Below, in pieces: positions 34,219 to 46,200 of a stretch of DNA of 64,000 nt. How positions within the stretch are numbered: the first letter of the stretch is position 1; each line of letters opens with the position of its first letter. The DNA comes from Halichondria panicea (taxonomy: Eukaryota > Porifera > Demospongiae > Suberitida > Halichondriidae). The position numbers and the translations under genes were made by a program. Below the pieces are notes generated by a model, which made no database searches, was not told the DNA's origin, and worked only from the letters and a program-made list of their open reading frames with translations. The DNA lies in NCBI RefSeq assembly GCF_963675165.1, contig NC_087379.1, forward strand, positions 1,187,001 through 1,251,000. Direction: 5' to 3'.

Positions 34219-37200
34219 ATGAGCTTGCAAGAAGACACACAGAGAGCAGTGTCCACGCTAGGGCTGAGTGGCATCCCTGAGGAGTGGGTAGACAAAGTGT
34301 GGGAGGACAACTTCTGTGAGAGTATTGAGCTTCCCTCTGACCAGATGCTCCTCCTCAATAGTGATGCTTGGAGGAGTCTGGCCCGCGCATGTGCACAGTG
34401 GAGGACCAGGGGAACTGGAGACACTGACAGTGACACAGATCAAGGTCCATATGCGATTGCAGCTGGTTGTAATAATTATGACATTTGAATAATGACGGCT
34501 GCCGTTATAGCTACATGTAGAAGTAAATGACCCCTTTGACTGATTACTAACGTTCGTAGCAATCATTTACCCCTCTTTCATTTGCATGTAGTTGCAGGAT
34601 TTTGGACGACCCTGGTGGAAGAGGGAGTGACGTATCGTTCTCTGCTGGGGGTCCTCTTTGGCCTCCTGGAGAGAAACAAAACGGTATATTGCATATAACT
34701 ACCATGTGTGTGCATGAACTCCTGCTACTACATAATAATGTAGCTACAACTAGCTGTATGCGTGAATGCTTGTGTTGTGTTGTACGCTTGGTCTAACAGA
34801 AAGTATCTGCCGATTATTAATCGCAAACCAAACTCGAGTGTATGTTTCATAATTGTGTGTGAGTGGAGATAATTGATCACTATGGGATAGCTTATAGCAC
34901 ACAACACTTCATTAATGCTCTCCCCCCCCCCCCCCAGGAGCCTAGTGACCGAGTGTGTGCCGTGTGTGCGGCCCTGGTCTACCTCTCACTACTGCAGCTG
35001 CCTGGCAGTGGAGCATTCAAGATATTCCATCCCATGCTATTCCAGAAGACACTGGACACGTTCTACCTCTATCCTGACACTACTGTCACAGGTACCAAGA
35101 GTATTTATATTACAGCCCATTTTAAGATCTTTCTTTACCTCTTTGGCTTATGCATGCTATAGGAACTTACTGAATATTACAGTAGGCTAGGCTACAGTTG
35201 ATTTACTAGTAAGAAAAATATGCGAATCAATTGTACTAAGTTGCAGGCAGTTTGTAACTGTGTTGCTGTACTGGTATTACTCACTGTATTATGTATTGAC
35301 CATGGTTGTATTTCCCCCCCTCCCCTTTTCCAGCCGTTAAAAGTGCCAAGGTGAGTGGGCGTGGTCGGAAGAGAAAAAGAGCATGTGATGAGAATGGAGA
35401 GAGGCCAGAGGTCATTGCCGGGGGAGAGGAACAAGTCAGAGAACTGCTGACTCAGCTCATCACGGTAACAATTGTGCACAGGTTATGAGAAAAAATTAAT
35501 TGTGCTCGAGAAAATTGATCCACATGGCTTTGATAATTATGATCCCAAATACAAGTTGTCGTTTTGAGATATGAGAATTCAGTACAAGTTTTCATTTTTT
35601 AGTCCCTTCCCCACTTGCACAGGACCTCCATTGCTACCTGGAGGACCACCCCCTCTCTGAGCACGAGGCTTGTCGCTATCACCTCATCCAGGTCTTGGTT
35701 CGTATGACTCGTGCCGATGCCCCCACACGCTCCACACTCACCAAGCACACCCTCACATCCGCCCCCGACGAGGTCCCGGTCAGTGTATGGGCGTGGCACT
35801 GTCTGACCACCCTCTGTCAGTCCAAACACGGATCAGTGGAGAAGGTTGTCAGTGAGGTGAGTCTAAATAGCACCTGCTAACCTTTGAGGGCCTGTAGCTT
35901 GTGTTTGGAAAGGCAAAAAAATTAAATATGTATTTTGTTCCAAGAGAGGTCTATCACATGGTTAGATTTTCAGTTCAAATGTCCTCATTCACAAGATAAT
36001 GGCTTGTGAATACATTGATTTTATACATGTATGCATGTAATTGATTTTGTGGATTGATAAATTATGCTACATGTAATCTTAAAATGCATTTACCAGCAGC
36101 CTGTGTGTTCTTCCCTGTGTGTAGGTGTTCCGTCAGGTCCTGCCAAGTGTGCTGATGATGACAAGAGAGGGTGGGGTCACGACCTCTAGTCCCCTCCCCT
36201 CACACCTCACTGCAGCCTCAGGGGACGCACTCACTTTTATATGGTGAGTGAGAGTTACGCCCCAGACACTGTTCAGAGATAGTCTGCTTATACATGTGTA
36301 TACAAGCCATGATGTACAACACTTGTGTATACACAGCGGTTGAACAGTAGAGCAAATAATTACGAAGATTATTCTAGCTGCATGTACATGAAGCATGGTA
36401 TGGCCATCTACAAAGTTAAGTACCCTTGCTGATTTTTTCACTGCAGCCATCTCAGTGCTGTGTATGGTGCTGGTGTGTGTGGCCCTCTCAAGAACTTGGT
36501 TCAGCACATCTGTACCAAGACTCCGGACAGAGCAGAGTATAGGAGCAAGCTAGCCAGTGTGAGCTCTGCGTGTGTGTTACATGTAGTTCTGAATATTAGT
36601 ATAGTGGGCCAGTATGTAATGTACATGTGGAGGTTTTCTTGTTTATGGCTTACCATCCACAACACCAGTTGAGGCTATGTTTCTTTGACAAATAATTTAT
36701 GTCGATCATAATACTGAAGTTCTCTAGTCTATCAATTAACATGACACTCCCCCCCTCAGGCCGTGTGTCGTCTGCTGGGCCTGTTCCCAGACAGAGATTA
36801 CTCACAGCTGCTGGACTGGGTCTACAAGCTCTCACGAAACACCAAGACCAGTTACAGAGTCTTCATGCTTGACCTGGTCGGGGAGATTGTGGAGAAACCG
36901 CTCAGGAAACCAAGTGCGTTTCATTGTAATTATTGCCTTCAAAACAGTCATAGCAAATGTAATGTACTTACATGTGTAAGACAGTACCTGTACTAGACAT
37001 ACTGTACATACACAGGGATATGCATGCCCACACTGGTCGGTGGTGGTCGGAGCCACCTTCTAAGTCTAGTTTACCAGCACGTTTGGCTATAAAGAAGACA
37101 AATTTGTGTGAATTGAGATTGAGGATTGAGCACTTGAAGAAAATTCTGTACTGTGTGTACCAATGTAAAGTACGTTTCGAGTGTCAACCCATACTGTGCT

Positions 37201-40200
37201 GACCTGGTGTGTATTGTATGCAGGTGATGGTTTGGAGGGTGAGGAGGAGTACCGACTGACTCACGGCTTCCTCGTCAGAACCATTCTCTCACGTTGCTCA
37301 GACAAGGCTCCGAGGTCAGCCATAGAGCTAGCAGAGTCAGCCATAGAGCTGGAGTCAGCCATAGAGCTGGAGTCAGCCATAGAGCTGGAGTCAGCCATAG
37401 AGCTGGAGTCAGCCATAGAGCTGGAGTCAGCCATAGAGCTGCTTACACGTATACATGTAGTTGTATGGTATTTATCGTTAGTGTGTATGGGGCAGCACTA
37501 TGGTTTTTGAAGTCTGTTTCTAGGGGACATTTTTGACCTCATTTTGGCTAAATACTAACTATCATAGTATTTTAGGTGCGTTGCAAAATTTGTGGATTGA
37601 GTATGCCGTTTGATAGATCTTCTTCTAAGCTTTCAGAAAACCATACAACCGAATCACCAGAATATAAATTATGGCATGTCAAAGATTCTAATGGCGTAGG
37701 GGGGTGGGGTAGTGAAATTAGATCATGAATCAGAACAAGTTATGACATCTCAAAGAAGTGCTTCACTTAATTGTACTCCCCCTACAGTGTGTGTGGTCGA
37801 GGGCTGTCTTGTCTGGCATCAGCAGCTGGCAGTAGTTCCCAGGAGGTGGTGGAGGCCGTGAGGAGAACTGTCCAATCACGTACAGTCATGGATCCTCTTC
37901 TGGCCACACCCAACAGTACGTCACATGACATGATAATGATAGAAAGTACTTTGTTTGTGTTGCTACTTTTGCAATATTTTTTGTCACCTAAAGTACCGGG
38001 GGGATTTCCCGGACGGAAGTACATGTAGTAAAAGCAAGCATGAATCTCAGTGTGCAAATTTAATTATCAATGCTTATTCGCACAGGTTCCAACGAGAGTG
38101 TTGTCGTGGCGATGGTGCGTCGACGGACGACCCATGACAAGGTTGGTGTGAGGAAGTCAGCTGTGCAAGCTTTGGAAGCCCTCATCAGGATGGAGCCAGG
38201 CACCAACAAGGAGGTACAAGTACAACTACATGTACATGTATACTAGCTGTATCTCTATTTTGTAGCAACGTACAGCCTTACTTTTTTAAGGGCTGCATTT
38301 GTGATTAGTTGTCTATAGACTCCCTCGCTTGCGCTTTTTAGTACTTTTCCCCCGGCCAATCCTAGTAATTTTTACATATTGCTTGCAAATGTGTTTTTTG
38401 GAAATAATTATTAGTATCTGATTTGAGTTGTCATAATTATACTTCCAATGCACAGGACCTTGAGGCTCTTCATGCGCGGTGTCTAGACCCTGCCCTCTCT
38501 GTACGTAAGCAAGCTCTGGCCTCCCTCACAACACTGCTCCTGGAGAGGCAGGACACCACTCTCATACACAGGTACGGGGGACAGGGAACAGGGGGGAGTC
38601 TATCTGGTGTATGCGTGTTGACTCTATTCTGGTGATGCATGTTCATGTGCGTACTTCCATAACTAAACTAGTGCCTGGATGAATGCACCAGCTGTGATCT
38701 CAGACATTGTAATACTGTACAATGTACACGTGTTGTACTGCTGTGAGTATACACATTCAGCCATTTATATTAAGTACATATACATGTATATGAAGCACTG
38801 GTTTAGACGTCTTGCCCCCCTCTCTCCTCCAGTTACTGGTTGGATGGTGTGCTCCCGATGGTCCTGGACAGGGAGGTCGGAGCACAGGAGAAGTGTCTGC
38901 AGTTACTGGAGGAGTTACTGCTCGCCAATATCACCAACATCAACAAGTGAGGGCGGCTAATTAACGAGGACATTAGCTAATGTACTGAGGGTATACCGTA
39001 TCACTAGAATAATGAAAATCAGCAGAAAAATGATCACTTTGCAATCTAACTGTTTGCAGAATGGCAAGGATCTTGCTATATATTTGCAAATCGATCAAAA
39101 TTCGCATTCGTTTGATGCTCACAAAACATTCTAGTAATACAGTAGTCAGTAATTTATCACTCTGCACAGGTCTACAAGCCCTGCCCACTTGTTTGTATGG
39201 CACCTGCTGGGTCTGATAGCATCAGGGGACCACCTGGACTGGAGACGTTATCTGTGTCGTGCCCTGGAGCATTGGTCGAGAGCGGGGAAGCTGACGGAGA
39301 AACTAGTGGCCGACGTCTGCTCTCACACACGCCACAGCGATAGGGGACATGTGGAGGTGGGCCTGTGTGTGTTTTGAATGGGCGGGTCTGTGTGTGTGTG
39401 TGTGTGGAGGGGATGTTTGGGTCTGTGTGTGTGGAGTGGGTGGATCTGTGTGTGTGGAGGGGGTGCTCCAAGGTTTAAAAAAATGGCAAGTCAACTTAGA
39501 GTCCTCTCTGCCTTACTACTTCCACTTTTGGAAGACTCACAAAACCTGTACAGTTTGAATTTTTTTTTTCAGAGAATTGTCTAGTTTTGTTGAACTCACA
39601 TTTCAGAATGGGAAATTCACATCCTACATGTACATGTACATACATGTACTGTATACACACTGTATGCTATAGGCTAGCTGGATGCTGCTGGCTGGAGTGT
39701 CAGAGTTCTCCTCTGCTGTGGATGCTGGGTTCATACTAGACAATTGGAAACGTCGAAACTCATTTATTGCCACGGATACAGGCAGCTCATTGGTCCAATT
39801 GCTGGTTGTCATCGGTAACCAAGCCAGACATCTGGGGAAGATTGCCATGGGGGATGTTAAAGGTTGGTGTACGCGTCACTCATTTACATAATGTGTAAGA
39901 CGTGCACTGTATCTTTGTTTTAAAGCCACATTGTAAAATACAGTACATACCTGTATTATGTGTACCAGTGATTTACATGTACCCATCAACTTATAAAGAT
40001 CTGAGACTATGCTATAGGAATTGCACTGTACTTTTGATTTAGACAGTCCTATGCAGTGCACATGCATGTATACGTACATGTAGTACGTATGTACATGTAT
40101 GTAGTCATGTGATTTTGAACCCATCCTTGTTGTGTTTTCGTATTGCTACTTGAAACTAATGTACCTGTGTTGCATCTACTACCCCCCCCATCACACAGAG

Positions 40201-43200
40201 GACCTGGTTATGTTGCTGGGAGGGTTCAAGTTGACACCTCCTGTGATCCAGGCAACCATGCACACTCTCTGTAAGATATGCACTGCCCTCACCACCAAGA
40301 AACAGAACCAGGTACACAGCTGCTGGGCCTAGCTGCAGTACTTCAATTTGTTCTGCAACCATTTTTCATGCAAATCGTTACTGCACTACACTCTAGTGAA
40401 GGGTCATGATGCTTCTCATTACCTTGCCTTGAGCTCGTACAACTTCTCTTACACAGCTAGTGTACATACTGTACTAGCCTCGTTCCCAGGCCTAAAATAA
40501 CGCTACATGTAGGTCGACAAACTAGCGCTGGGAATGAGGCTAATACTGTACACGTTTTTATTAGATACATGTAGCTACATGTACATTGTGTTAAGAATAT
40601 CCATTGAACTACGTGTACGTGTCCCCTACAATTACACGGTGTATGAATACACTATTCTAGTAGTAGTAATAAGTATGTCCTCCCCCCTCTCTCTCAGTCT
40701 ACCCTGAATGCGTGGTGTCTGCCTCTCCTCCACCGCTGCGAGGACTACCTCTCCACGCTGGTACGACAGCACAGGGACACACCCACCGGAGCAAGCACTA
40801 ATCTGAGTGACAAATCAGAGCAGGAGGCTATCCGCTACCTCTTCACACTCGGGGAAGTGGCTCATGTGAGTCTGTCAGCACTTGTACCACTCCATAATAT
40901 TAGGACAGTACATTGTTACTATAATTATCGTATATACATGTAGCGGGTTATTTTCGTATGGTGTAAATGTTCAGAGCATCGTTATCTTAAAATTGAAATC
41001 GTTCTGGCACAATAGGTTCAACGTCACTATCCGAGATATACGAATATTAATATTTAAAATACGAAATATTTAAACGGGTAGTTCATACGAAAATGTGTGT
41101 GCTGTATGTAGTGACCATGTACATGTGCCTTGTGGTTAGGGATTTCCCCCTCCCTACACACAGGCATGCCCTGAGCACACCTCTCACCATGTTGGTCGTC
41201 TGGTGCAGTCCATCCTGTTAGCCTCCTCTGATCTGACTGGGGGTGAGAGGTCAGAGGTCGATAGTGACGGGTTGTCAGGACTGGCAGGATTGAAGTTCTC
41301 TCCCACTCTCAGAGGACACACCTACCTCACACTAGGTATAGCTGTGTGTGTGTGGTGTGTGGGTGTGGGGTGTGCAGATGTTTGTGTGTGGGTGGGTATG
41401 TGTGTGCGGGGATGGTGTGTGGTATTAGCTAGCTTGCTTTGTGTATGTATTTAAAATGTTGTAACAAAAGACTAGAGTGGACAGCATACGTAGGTTTGCT
41501 CTCTATGGAAAGTACTGTGTATACAGGCATAATTATAATAATTATTGTATTCGTTAAATTTGCATAACATGACATGCAACATGGCTCCTGTACAATGTGT
41601 GCATGCAGTACCTTAAAAATAGTGATATTAGTAACCTCCTTTTCCTTTTAACTGCAGGGAAGCTGTGTTTGCATAATGAGGAGCTAACTAAGCAGAGTGT
41701 TGTCCAGATGGCACAGGAGCTGGAGACCACACCACACCAAACCATTCGCAACAACCTCATCATCATTCTGTGTGACCTCACTGTCCGTTACTCTGCTAAG
41801 GTGGATCCCTATATTGACACCATCTCGGCTTGTCTCAAGGACCCATCACTGGTGAGGATCAACTAGAGCTTTGAGCTACTCTAACTCTTGAGTATGGGTG
41901 GGTTGTCCAATATAACGGTAGCTCTTTGATAATTATGGTACAGTATGTGTAGATCAACGATCGCTTTTAAGACCAAATGCCATGGTGTCATACAGGGGGG
42001 GGGAAGGGGGGATATCCCCCCCTAGCTCCAATTTCCCCCACCTTTTTTTACATTCAGGTACTAGTTGTGTCCATAGCTGGCAATTTTACATACTATAACA
42101 GGGTATTGAAATAACAGTTGATCTTTTTTTTAGCAAAATGTTCTCTTACTCCCCCCCTCTACTTCAAAATCCTGTATGACACCCTGAAAGCGTATAAGAC
42201 ATTTTACTACTACTGTACATACATGTAGTGTGGGTTGTCCAATTGCACGATTCATATAGTACATGTAGTACATGTAGGTAGTGCGGTATAAAGTTATGGT
42301 GTGTGTACATCAACGACCTCGTTCAGGACTTGGGAAAACCTTTGAGAGAGTTGCTCTAATTATTTTGGAGGTTATTTTGGAGGATTGTCAATAATCCCCA
42401 TATAAAAGGATGATTTCCGTAGCTATTTGTTAGCTGTATAGGATGGTGTGTTTTAATTGATAAAACCCCATCATTATTTGTCTGATTCCCCCCCTCCTCT
42501 CCCAGATGGTACGTCGCCAGACTCTCACTCTACTGGCCTGTCTACTACAAGAAGACTATGTCAAATGGCGAGGGTCGCTCTTCTTTCGTTTTGTGAGCAG
42601 TTTGGTCGACCCTGAGCTGAAGAGGTTCGGAGAGTTCTGTCTAGTCCACCTCCTCCTGGCCAGACATCCCACCATGTTTTATCAGCACTTCATTGAGTGT
42701 GTCTTCCACTTCAATGGCTACGAGAAACATAAGAGTGAGAGGAGATACATGTACAATGTGGTGTGTGTGTGTCCTTCCCCCCACTCTCCCTCCAGAGGGG
42801 GGAGGTGGGTGGTAGAGTGCATGTACTGTATTACTAGAATGTTTTGGGAGCATCAAAAAATATTTGCGAACTTTGCAAGGGTTGATCAATTCGGAACACA
42901 AAAATCTGCAAATTAAACTACTAGTAAATACACACGATCCTTGCCAGAACGCAATAGGTAGATCGCAAAGGATCAAATTTTCTGCTGATTTGGCTCATTC
43001 GCAAAGGTTTTCACCCGCAAAATATTCTAGTAATAGGGTACATGTATGTGATCTGGTAAATAATAGGTTGTAATATCTCGCGTGAGATGGATCCTTAGTG
43101 AATACAGAGTCCCACCGACGTAATAATTATGTTGCTACATACAGTGCATTGCAGTGATGACAGTGATGCCTAGTGGTACAGGCTGCCGTAGCTACACTGT

Positions 43201-46200
43201 ATATGCCATGTATACTGATCAGTCTATGTGCATGTATGTACATGTGTACATTATGATTATCGCCATCATAATGTGTGGGTGCATGTTTCTGTGTGTACAC
43301 TGTATGCTTCTGATGCTTTGTGGTCAGTGATTGATGTACCACTTCTGAGAATTGTTTATAGCATTAAGAATATAGTATTGAGAAGCAGCAGTCTGTAATA
43401 GTTTTCCAAAATCAATTTAGAAGGTGTAAGCATTTTATTTCCTTTTTGAAACAGGAAATAACTTCATTAAACGATTTGCATGACCACAAGTAGGAAAGAT
43501 GACCATCAATGACAGCTGCAGTATATATTCTTGGAAGTCTCTTCTTGGAAAATTAAGCTGTTTAAAATGTGATTCGTTTCATTGCCTTTATCTTGTAATT
43601 GTGGTTCCAACATGCCTACAGAGGCCTGCCGATGACTGTGTGGCGAGACACTGTTCTGGGAATAGCTGTTCTTGGAAGAGTATAGCGGTTTAGCTGTACA
43701 CACATTATAGTTCGAGTGCACATGTACTGTATACACATGCAGTATTGGTTAACTGATGACGTCTTGTGTACACGTGTCTAGAGAAACCAGCAAGTGTTGA
43801 TATGCTCTAGCTATAAAAGAGTCCTCTCTTCGTCACCAAATCATTCCAATCTCGAAGACCGATTATCAACGAATAGAACAACTCTCTGAATTCAAGAAAT
43901 CTCTCTCTAAACTCCTCAATTCCCAAACAGCCATGTCTGGACTGCTCAACATGCTCCTTCTACTGAGTTCCCTCCTCTCTCTGGGCCTGGCCCAGGACAG
44001 CTGCAACTGCTCTGCCGGGCTGGAAGATCTGCAAGTGATTCAAGATAATGTGATGAAGCTGAAAGACGACCTTGAGGCTGTGGCGGCCCTCATTCAATGC
44101 CCTGGTGAGTTAATTGCTCTGTGTGTGTGTGTGTGTGTGTGTGTGCGTGCGTCACTTAAAACTATGCAGTATAGTACGAAGTGTATAATTATGTGATGTA
44201 CATGTATACATAATAATCATGCTTGTTTAATGCTTTTGTACATGTTGTTTGACAAGTTATGCTGCACATGTATACACACAGTAACTTCATGCATATCTTT
44301 ATTCCCTCCAGACACCACCAGCCCACCACCTCTTGGCTCACAGGAAAACCCCGCCCAGTCCTGCGCTGATATCCCCTCCACACAACAGGACGGCATGTAT
44401 TACGTGACTAACTCCACCAACTCTAGCGTAGAGGTCTACTGTGATACAGATAGGAGTCAGTGTAGCTGCAATACTGGAGGGTTTATGAGGGTGGCCGATT
44501 TCCACGCATCTACTGATGACTGCCCTGATGGGTTTCAACTCTTGGAGAGGAACTCTGCCCCCACTCGATTGTGTAGAAGAAACAGTAATACACCGGTTTG
44601 CAGATCTGTGATCTACCCAACGCATGGTGTCGAGTATTCTCGTGTGTGTGGTCGTATCATTGGATATCAATGGGGCAAACCCAATGCATTTGATACGAGC
44701 GTGACAGCGTCCATCGACGAGGATTACCTTGACGGTTTTAGCTTGACACATGGTTCTTCTCCAAGGAGTCACATTTGGTCTTTTGCTGCTTCAACGCAAG
44801 ATAACGCTGGACTAAATTCTGGATGTCCTTGCACTACAAACTCTGTAAATTATCCGTCTTTTGTGGGTGAAGATTATTTCTGTGAGAGTGGAAGAGATGT
44901 TGGTGGCCAGGTAGACGACAGTGATGCCAACCAGCCATTTCAGCATCACCATGATGCACTCTGGAATGGTAGCGGGTGTAGTGGTATTGCCACGTCATGT
45001 TGCGATCGTGGCTCCGTGTTTTGCAAGACCTTCACCACGCCCACTACAGACGATATCGAGTTGAGGCTTTGTCTGGACGACCCACAAAGCAACAATGATA
45101 ATGCTGAAGACATTCGACTTGAGCGTGTGGAGATCTATGTTCAGTAGCTAGTGGCGAGAAACAGAGTCATGGAACAAAAGTAGAATTCACATAGTTTAGG
45201 AACTTTTGAGCTGAACATATATTATACTAGTAGTAGGAAGGAACATTTTGCGTACTTTGATCTCTGAGCCACTTCTGTAAATGAATGAAAAATTTGTTAA
45301 TCATGAAAGTTTGCAACTGTACATGTGCCATACTGCACTACATGTAGACCACCTTGGCTGTAGTGTACGTACCAGTTTAGTTAACGGGTGAGTATTAGTG
45401 TGCCCAATGTCACTGTAACACAGCCAATTCTGTACTATGTTGTGTTCTAGCCACACCCTCTCCCAGTAGTGTACTGTGTTGTGTTCTAACCACACCCTCT
45501 CCCAGTAGTGTACTGTGTTGTGTTCTAACCACACCCTCTCCCTGTAGTGTACTGTGTTGTGTTCTAACCACACCCTCTCCCTGTAGTGTACTGTGTTGTG
45601 TTCTAGCCACACCCCTCTCCCTGTAGTGTACTGTGTTGTGTTCTAACCACACCCTCTCCCTGTAGTGTACTGTGTTGTGTTCTAGCCACACCCTCTCCCT
45701 GTAGTGTACTGTGTTGTGTTCTAGCCACACCCCTCTCTTTCTACAGTGTACAATCGTTTCAAACAGAGCCAACGAGAGAAGGAGTTGTTTAGTCTGAGTG
45801 GGACTGGCCACGCCCACAAGAGACTCACCATTTACACCTTTTTACTCTCTCACATGGCTGATGAGCATCGCCTCCATCTGATTGGACGACTGTGTCAGGT
45901 GATTATTAGGTGGTGAATGTATTTCTTTTTGAATTTTTCCACTAGGGGCTCATAGTGTGTGCTCTCTAAGTTATGTCCATTTAAACGGAAGTACTAGTAC
46001 TGTCTATTTCTTCATGTCACTTGTGTGTGGTATATATAACCTGTGCGTGTGTGTAGGAGGTGCTGGGTGGTCTTGTTGATGGAGCAATCCCATTGGACAA
46101 TGACAGTGTGGGTGTGGTCAAGGACACTCTGGCAATCCTCGCATGCAAGGAGATCAAGCTATCATCTCTAAGACGGTGCCTCTCAATCATTACCTATAGA

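Noticed and set aside
43499-43693. Open frame with several Cys near the nested gene
   Set aside because: No signal peptide, splice partner or domain; likely chance in the intron.
45301-45817. Minus-strand frames with [13 protein letters not shown] repeats
   Set aside because: Antisense reading of the 39-bp intronic minisatellite.
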